From Calliphora vicina (taxonomy: Eukaryota; Arthropoda; Insecta; Diptera; Calliphoridae): DNA of 64,000 nt. The stretch is taken from positions 74,875,140 through 74,939,139 of the forward strand of contig NC_088781.1 of the NCBI RefSeq assembly GCF_958450345.1, written 5' to 3'. The translations under genes and the position numbers were made by a program. This document shows positions 57,276 to 64,000 of the stretch, in pieces. The notes beneath the pieces are model-generated. The model was not told the DNA's origin and did no database searches. It saw only the letters and a program-made list of their open reading frames with translations. Within the stretch, counting starts at the first letter, position 1. Each line of letters opens with the position of its first letter.

Positions 57276-57345
57276 GTGGTTAGAGCATTTGACTTGAAAA
57301 CGAGGCGTTATGTGTTCAACCTCGCTCTCAGAAAATTTATAAGGG
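57276..57345 (+). repeat. tRNA-like SINE-type head, right part
   Basis: GTGGTTAGAGC (A-box end) is followed by ATTTGACTTGAAAACGAGG, like a serine-type anticodon arm, and GTGTTCAACCTCGCTCTC (B-box). The left part is at 34925-34943. No acceptor stem pairs, so it is a tRNA-derived promoter module and not a working tRNA gene. Confidence 0.6.
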
Positions 57346-57788
57346 TCCTCATGTAAATGCTTAAAAGCCTCGCAAACTGTGCAATCTGTGCATTTTTACA
57401 CTCTCGCAAATGAAATGTCAAAAAACAATTTAGACTCGAAAACTTGAATTTATTGTGCATTTGATGAATCAGCTGCTTTTGTTTACTTTTATTTATAAGA
57501 AATAAAAATCAAATAAAATATAAAAATTTTGTGCATGTGAAAATTGTGTAACTTTGGAACAGAATGATTGTATTAAATGACATTGTGTATGAAAACATTA
57601 ACCAACAGCTAGAACATAAACAAAGTCCTCCAAACTATGTATACCACCGTTTGTTCCAAAGATTTAACTTTCATTCAACATTTTAAAATTAAAATTTATA
57701 CAATTTGAAAAAAAATTATTAAAGCTTTTGTTGAATTTATGTATTTTTATTTGACAAATATAAATTTTCTGTATAAACTTGCACAAAA
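57346..57788. other. AT-rich DNA, possibly the SINE body
   Basis: No gene or inverted repeat is recognised. It may be the tail of the tRNA-like repeat or plain intergenic DNA. Confidence 0.3.
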
Positions 57789-58703
57789 TTGAAAAGGTGG
57801 GTTCATGAAACATGTCGCGCAAATTTGCCCATTTGCACAAATGGGAAACTTAAGCGTTTAAATGAGTACCCTTTATTTTTTTCTTTTTTTCTCAAATGCT
57901 GGAGTATTTGTACTACTGAATTTAATAGTGATGTGTTATGCAGAGTGTGCCAATCGGCCAATTGCAATTGCGAGTGGGTTGAAAATTCACTAGTAGTAGT
58001 TCTCAGTGGCTAACTAATTCTACGTAGCGGAACTAGTGCAATTAACTGCAGGGTAGTAAGAGATCAAGAGATGAGTCTGTTTCCGAAGGTAGTATGTAAT
58101 ACCCCGACTAGCAAATGTTGATAAAATCTTTATAAGAGAATTGATAAGAGAAAGTGAATGCACAGAATATACAGAAGTGTCAAATTTGACGTTTAAAAAA
58201 CGCCAAATCAGATGTTAAGGCAGTTCTCATAAAAAGAGATAGCAATATATTTTGTACTACAATATCAGTGATGTGTTAAAGCAAAACGCTATATACAACA
58301 CGAATTTGGTAGACAAAGAAATGTGAGTAAAACAAACAAATAAATTTGTAAGAAAATTTTTTCGTAGTCTGTGGAACAAAATTTTTGAAAATGGAAAATT
58401 ATAAAAATGTGTGTATTGTTTATATGTAAATTTAAATGAAACAAAATTCTTGGTTGTTTTTTACATTTGCAAAATAAAACTCCACATGTACAATGGCAAT
58501 TAAAAGTGAAATATTACAAAAATAAATGATTGCATCAAACTAAATCGGAAAGAAATTGAATTATTGCAGCAGAAAATTAAGACTAAAACAAAATGAAAAG
58601 GGCAGTTACTAAAAATGAAACAAATATAGAACTATATTATTTTCTGTCTCGTGACGCCTCTGTATACTTTGTGTTGAATGTATAACAGCAGAAGTTATAA
58701 AGA

Positions 58704-59124
58704 ATGCAATCATCGATAGTGAAGAAAAATATTGCAGATTTAATAAAGAAAAGTGAAGAAAAAATACTCTCCGAATTGAATACAAGAATTGATTCTATAC
58801 AAGATGATTTGAATGTTTTAACGGAAAGAGTAAACAAGCTCGAAATGATTAATTCTGAAACCGCAAAAATTAACGATGATTTTATTGAGTTGAAGAGAAA
58901 ACTATTAAAAAACGAGAATTCTGTTGTAGCCAGCAGCATCCGAATTAGAGGTGTACCGAAAATGAAAATCTCTTTAAAATCTTTGTAAATTTTTAAAAGT
59001 TCCGACGCCGCAAGTTGATAATATGTATCGACTTAATAAAATATACAAAGACCATAAACCTTATGTTCCTAACGATGAAGTCAATGTCGTCAAATTATTT
59101 TCTCTCTACAATAAAAACTATCTG
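58704..59124 (+). pseudogene. LINE ORF1, coiled-coil and first part of FP-like domain
   Basis: The frame 58704-58988 reads IADLIKKSEEKILSELNTRI and LNVLTERVNKLEMINSE, a heptad-like coiled coil, then SIRIRGVP. A frame change leads to NMYRLNKIYK and DEVNVVKLFSLYNKNYL, where the PIF-like element enters. ORF1 proteins of this kind bind RNA and trimerise. Confidence 0.65.
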
Positions 59125-59432
59125 TAGTGCGATTCACTAACTTTTATAACGATAATCGTATCGTTAAAATAAATATAACGAAAATTTATCGAATTTGCTA
59201 TTCAGTAACATTTTTAACGACATTCGCTGTCGGTTGAAGTCACCATAAACCTTATGTTCCTAACGATGAAGTCAATGTCGTCAAATTATTTTCTCTCTAC
59301 AATAAAAACTATCTGTAGTGCGATTCACTAACTTTTATAACGATAATCGTATCGTAAAAATAAATATAACGAAAATTTATCGAATTTGCTATTCAGTAAC
59401 ATTTTTAACGACATTCGATGTCGGTTGAAGTC
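59051..59432. repeat. 191-bp tandem duplication across a transposon junction
   Basis: Copies 59051-59241 and 59242-59432 differ at only a few bases (for example ATCGTTAAAATA against ATCGTAAAAATA). Each contains 74 bases of LINE ORF1 plus the first 117 bases of the PIF-like element, so the duplication arose after the element inserted. Confidence 0.92.
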
Positions 59433-62026
59433 AGCTGTTACTTTAAGCAGTTTTTCTTTCGTTATGTTAGTGATAATAATTTATGTTGTGTTTATTTAAT
59501 CGATAAAGTGTATTAGCAATTTTCGTAAAAATAATGGAAACACAATTTTCTTTACTTAACTTATTAATATTTACTAAAAAATATGCTGAAAAATAAGGGA
59601 ATTTGACGATTAGACTACTAATTACACAGTGCAACAGTGAAAAAAACACACGATCATGACTATATAGGTTCGACTCTACTACCAAAGTGTAGTTTGTCCA
59701 TTTTGGTGACCGATTTTTTTTATGGGCCCCCAAAGTTTCTGAAAATCAGTGGGGACTCTAAAAAATGTGTTATCAGTTTTTGGTTAACAACTAATTCAGA
59801 CTTTGTGATACGGCTTAACTTTATATGGCAATAATATAGCTAAGAGTCCGCCAAATAAATTTTGTTAAAATTTTTTTTTCCAAAAAATAGCTTTTTCGTG
59901 CACTTTTCTTGAAAAAATATAGGAAGAAAAAATTTTTTTTTTTACTTTTTTTAAAATAACTTACAGGGTCTCCTAATTTTTCACTAACGATATTTAGCAA
60001 AGTTGTAGCTACGGTAAAGTTGAACAACTCTCTAGAACATATCAATGCATTCTGAACGTGTCTAGTCACTCTAAATAGCACATAAATATCACTTTGTTTG
60101 TACCTTAACAATTTTCGTTTTTACTATTTTTTGACACTAAAACAAAGATTTTTTGTTAAAATAGTATGATCAAGTCCACACTTCTATGTTATGCTGTATT
60201 ATTTACACGGCTGAGGTGTTCGGAATGGGGATCAGTGAGTGTACCCTCTATGTCACACATTTAAAAAAAAATCGCCAAAAAGCCATTTGATCCGAATGAG
60301 CTGAAATTAAAAATATAGATAGTCCTTGAGAAGCTCTATAAAAATATGCTTTTATCTGTAGGTTATCGCTTTTAGTTCAAGAGATATTTAGGTTTAATTT
60401 TTTTTTAAATTTTGCTCGACTTTTTTTTTGTATTTTATATATGATGGGCCTACGAAAGGTCCAAACTTGGCCAATTTTGAAGCAAAATTTTAGTTTTGAG
60501 TAAAAAATTCGAAAAACGCAAAGCACCGATCCTCAGAAACTTGACATATTTGTATAGCCCTATATGTTGTTTATATACATACTATCATACTGTAAATAAC
60601 GTCAAAGTGGGCTATTTTCTAAAAAAAAACTCAGTTTTTGGAACACATTTTCCCCGTTTTAGAAATTTCGATGTTTGAAAACAAAGAATGGCAACATTAG
60701 TGATGCCATTGACTTAAGAACATTTAGATCTATATTACTTCCAAATTTTGTTGTGATATCTGTAACTGTTAAAATTTTTCATTAATTCAAAGTTTTTATT
60801 TTTCTTGATGGAAAATCACCATTTTATAATATTGTTAGTTTTTAAAGTAAAATACATCCGAAAAAACACAAAATTAATTCATTTCACTAAAATGTCAATC
60901 TACAAGTCATAAGGTTTCCATCGATATCAAAAACTTATATAAAAAGCTTATATTTACTCTTCAGAAGCTCCACAAACCATGCCCACTTTCAAAAATATTA
61001 ATGTTTTTTCATATCTTGCATCAAGCCGGTCTTGCGTGATCAAGATTGGATGAAGTGATGCGCCCGGATCATACCGATAATGATTTGCCCATTCTTCGTT
61101 ATTCCAGCACAATAGAAAAGTATACACTCGAACATAAATTTTTAACAAAAATTTTTTATTTTAGTGTCAAAAAATAGTAAAAAAATAAAATTTTTATGCT
61201 ACAAAGTGATTTTTGACAGCTATTTAGAATGCCTAGATATGTTCGGATTGCATTGATATGTTCACAAGAGTTATTCAGATTTACCGTTGCTACAACTTTG
61301 CAAAATATTGTTATTGAAAAATTAGGAGTCCCTGGAAGTTATTCTAAAAAAGTAAAAAAAAAATTTTCTTCCTATATTTTTTCAACAAAAGTACACGAAA
61401 AAGCTATTTTTTGGAAAAAAATGTTAACGAAATTTATTTGGCGGACTCTTAGCTATATTATTGCCATATAAAGTTAAGCCGTATCACAAAGCCTGAATTA
61501 GCTGTTAACCAAAAACTGATGACACCTTTTTAGAGGTCCCACTGATTTTCAGAAACTTTGGGGGCCCATAAAAAAATCGGTCACCAAAATGCACAAACTG
61601 AGTATAGGGTTTTAATACCCTTTGGTAGTAGAGTCGAACTTATACTGTCATGATCTTGTGTTTTTCCTTCATTTGTTGCATAATGCTATTCAACTGGAAG
61701 AAGTACTTGTTTTTGTTCGCGATGTCCCAAAAGTAATCCTTTACATTTTGGCCGGAAATTATTTATAAAATTATGTATTTACTAAAAAAAATAAATAAAA
61801 AAAAGTAAGTCGCAGCCAAGTGTCGAACCAACAACCTTTCGATTGCCAGTCAACGTTGTACTGACTACACCACTGGTTAATTATTTCATTGTGTGTCAAA
61901 TGATGGTTTTCTGCTTTTCGCTTATTTTGATATTTTGTAGACAGATTGACATATCTTAAACAAGCGATTATTTATGTCGATAAACATTACGATTGTCGGT
62001 TCGTTAAAAGTTAGTGAATCGCACTA
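59125..62026. mobile_element. PIF/Harbinger-like non-autonomous element in LINE ORF1
   Basis: The left tip TAGTGCGATTCACTAACTTT (at 59125 and again at 59316 because of the duplication) and the right tip AAAGTTAGTGAATCGCACTA are perfect inverted repeats. CTG flanks both (59122-59124 and 62027-62029). Blocks of about 500 bp inside are also mirrored (59637-60180 and 61150-61680: GGTCACCAAAATG, GGGCCCATAAAAAAATCGG, TAGAGTCGAAC). No transposase is present. ORF1 reads through in one frame once the insert and one CTG are discounted. Confidence 0.82.
61805..61875 (-). repeat. tRNA-like module inside the PIF-like element
   Basis: On the minus strand: CCAGTGGTGTAGTCAGTACA (A-box-like) and GTTGTTGGTTCGACACTTGG (B-box-like), about 45 bp apart. 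It may be a captured SINE head. No stable acceptor stem is seen. Confidence 0.4.
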
Positions 62027-62029
62027 CTG

Positions 62030-62463
62030 CTAAGGGCCATTGCAAAATATAGGCGGGACAACAAAGGTGAAAATGAAAATCTGTCTGTTACTCTAAAGTT
62101 AAGTAATGCAGGTTTTGATAGTGATCAACCCATCTACATTAACGAAAATCTAACACCTTATAACTACAACATATTCAGGCAGGCGCTAAAACTGAAAAAG
62201 GAACGTAAAATTCAAAGTACGTATACCTTACGTGGTCTGGTGTATGTAAGAAAATTAAAATCGGAGGAACCGATGCTGATTGAATTTCAAGAGCAAATTA
62301 ACCAGCTTTTCATGAATAGGATGTTTATTTTTCCTCTAATATCATTATTTTTTATTCTCATTATTGTATTGACTTTTATTATTTTATACATTAATTATTT
62401 TTTAAAATCTCTTTTTTTCCTTGATTTTATATTTTTTTCACGTCTTAACAAACTTACTAATAT
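62030..62463 (+). pseudogene. LINE ORF1, end of FP-like domain
   Basis: The frame continues with LLRAIAKYRRDNKGENE, then PIYINENLTPYNYNIFRQAL and KLKKERKIQSTYTLRGLVYV, RKLKSEEP. The IYINENLTP box followed by KLKKE and a VRK end is typical of FP-like ORF1 proteins in CR1/Jockey-like insect LINEs. An unrelated hydrophobic tail follows and stops at 62467. Confidence 0.75.
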
Positions 62464-62908
62464 TTGACGTTGCTGTTAGTTTTGAAATTTATTTATTCGT
62501 TTATGATGTCTCAAAATTTGGTTAGTTTAAATGTCAGTTCCAATGATGGCATTATTAATATGGTTCGTATCATAGCCAATCAAATTGAAGGTGTCAAAAT
62601 ATGTCATATTAACGCACAAAGCCTTAACAATAAAATCGACGAATTTAGACTTGTTTTCGAAAATTCTCAAATAGATGTTATTTGTGTTTCTGAGACCTGG
62701 CTTAAAAAGGGAACTCCTGATAGCTTAGTTAATCTTAATGGCTAAAGACTTTATAGAGCAGATCGTAAACATCGTACTAATAAAACTCGTGCTGGTGGTG
62801 TGGCAATATATATTAAGGACACAATTAAATGAAACCTTGTAGTCCAATTTGGTGATGGTGAGGAAATTGAGTACTTGTTTGTAAGATCGGTCAAGAACTA
62901 TCGGAGTT
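62464..62908 (+). pseudogene. LINE endonuclease domain, truncated
   Basis: VKICHINAQSLNNKIDEFRL, IDVICVSETWLKKGTPDSLV (the N and E catalytic residues) and, after a stop at 62743, RADRKHRTNKTRAGGVAIYI form the first half of an apurinic-type endonuclease. Coding character is lost near 62908. Confidence 0.88.
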
Positions 62909-63534
62909 AGAGGGCCAAACATGTAATTTTTCTCATCCATGTAACTTATTACCTTTTGTTCTTAGCAAAATGTGTCCCAAATAGTTTACATAGCTATTTC
63001 TTCAATCTTTCGAAAAAAAAATATTTAAAAATAAATGATCGTTTCTATTGTGTGTAACCTAGATTTTCGTCGGGACAGAGTCGAACGTCCCGTGTTCCGG
63101 CGATACTCTGAACGGGACGCCATTTGTCCCGTTTTAAAAAAAAACATAACTTTTACATTAATTACCACAAAAAATATAAAATAAATAAAATATTGGAAAT
63201 ACCGATAGACAACGATGCTTTTTTTCTAAAATATGTTTGCTAAATAGTATTTTCTCAAAACTAAATATCACTATTTAACAATATACTAGTGCGTTAACTT
63301 CTATGAGTTCCGAAAAAACTCATTCAATTATATAAAAATCATCATCAAAAAATGTTTACAGTTTTAACATTCATGAAAAATAAATGGCACGATACTCGCT
63401 CTAGAATGTACTTTTAGTTAAAGCTAAGTTGTATAAACTATTTTATAAACCATTTTTTTAATGAGATTACACTAATATTAACCCCCCATTTTGAAACAAA
63501 TTACGTAAAATTATAAAAAATAAATTTTCAGACA
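62909..63534. other. Non-coding DNA with a cluster of GGGAC/GTCCC words
   Basis: At 63072-63145 GGGAC and its complement occur about five times (TCGTCGGGACAG, ACGTCCCGTG, ACGGGACGCC, TGTCCCGTTT), like subterminal repeats of a DNA transposon whose other end would lie outside the window. The rest is AT-rich. Confidence 0.35.
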
Positions 63535-64000
63535 TAGTTTGAAGAATCTCGCATTTTTAATTATCCAGATATTCAAAATTGACCAGACCATTTTTGGCTA
63601 AACTCCGTACAGTGATAAGAATTTGATTCATACAAAGTTTAAATACATTACAATTATAGTACTCCAGATATTCGAAATTAACTATTTAATTTGTATGGGA
63701 GGTGCCACGACCACTAATCACATCCCAACCATTTTCAGCCATGTAAAATGATAAGAGAGCTATTCGGACAAAGTTTGAAGAATCTCGCAGTTATAGTTCT
63801 GAAGATATTAATTTCCTTTGTGTGGGAGGTGACTTACCCCCTGTTCCGATCCTTCCCATTTTTGGTTAAACTTCATGCCGTGATATGAAATTGTTTGAAG
63901 AATTTCACAATTATATAATTATTTACTTTCAAAAAATCCAATCCCGCCCATTTTCATCCAAACTCCGTATAGTGACAAGAAATTGATTCATAAAAAGTTT
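63535..64000. repeat. Degenerate satellite-like tandem array at the window edge
   Basis: About four diverged units of roughly 110-150 bp share TTTGAAGAATCTCGCA, CCAGATATTC, CCCATTTTTGGYTAAACTYC, GTGATAAGAATTTGATTCAT and CAAAGTTT. The array probably continues past 64000. Confidence 0.65.

Larger units (their letters stand above)
57789..62908 (+). mobile_element. CR1-like LINE, ORF1 and endonuclease only, interrupted
   Basis: The frame at 57789-58013 (WVHETC, then CRVCQSANCNCEWV) could be the PHD-type finger that starts ORF1 of some insect LINEs. ORF1 coiled coil, FP-like domain and the start of an endonuclease follow. The sequence loses coding character after about 62908, so reverse transcriptase is absent. 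A PIF-like element sits inside ORF1. Confidence 0.65.

Overview
The window reads as repeat-rich, AT-rich nuclear DNA of a higher fly (Brachycera). A calyptrate such as a blow fly or house fly relative is my best guess. This rests on the mix of BEL/Pao, Ty3/gypsy, Jockey-type, hAT, Helitron, Tc1 and PIF/Harbinger-like elements, on dispersed fly-type repeats (AAGTAAGAGT ... ATATTCGGC ... GGGTATAAAAA), and on the lack of operon-like gene packing. No intact host gene is visible. Almost all coding sequence belongs to transposable elements, nearly all of it broken by frameshifts and stops. The most host-like pieces are a short M1-aminopeptidase-like fragment (1067-1361) and two A-rich, leader-like stretches (14115-15110 and 28080-29008), the second ending in a possible first coding exon.

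Layout. 1-5034: right end of a PIF-like element, the aminopeptidase-like fragment, AT-rich relics, and a 1.8-kb element with perfect 30-bp inverted ends. 5035-12000: AT-rich DNA with tRNA-like modules, then a large composite of direct and inverted copies of a dispersed repeat, interrupted by a Jockey-like LINE piece. 12059-14106: a 2,048-bp near-complete palindrome with hAT-type ends and an 8-bp target duplication. 15697-24100: a MITE, then a degenerate BEL/Pao element (16416-22205) with a MITE in pol and a second zinc-knuckle reading frame downstream of integrase. 24132-30864: a 6.7-kb hAT-ended unit holding transposase relics, a Helitron (itself split by another hAT element), two MITEs and leader-like DNA. 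30893-34924: two more hAT-type insertions.

34925-57345 is a nested stack. A tRNA-like (SINE-type) sequence is split by two hAT elements (31303-34924 and 34944-57275). The second is split by a BEL/Pao element (35448-56979) that carries a fusion-type envelope gene. Its integrase is split by a minus-strand gypsy element (40402-48667), which carries another hAT insertion (42691-43857). The BEL 3' LTR holds two MITEs and a second gypsy element (52147-56820). Target-site duplications give the order of events at every level. 57789-62908 is a degenerate LINE whose ORF1 is split by a PIF-like element, followed by a 191-bp tandem duplication. The window ends in a degenerate satellite-like array.

The parts work as separate, mostly dead mobile elements, not as a pathway. 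The most unusual are the BEL element with an extra zinc-knuckle gene in the usual env position, the gypsy element whose third ORF is acidic and Pro/Ser-rich and not an envelope, the paired hAT insertions 19 bp apart in a tRNA-like promoter box, and the giant palindromic hAT element. Family assignments come from reading motifs by eye; no database search was run.
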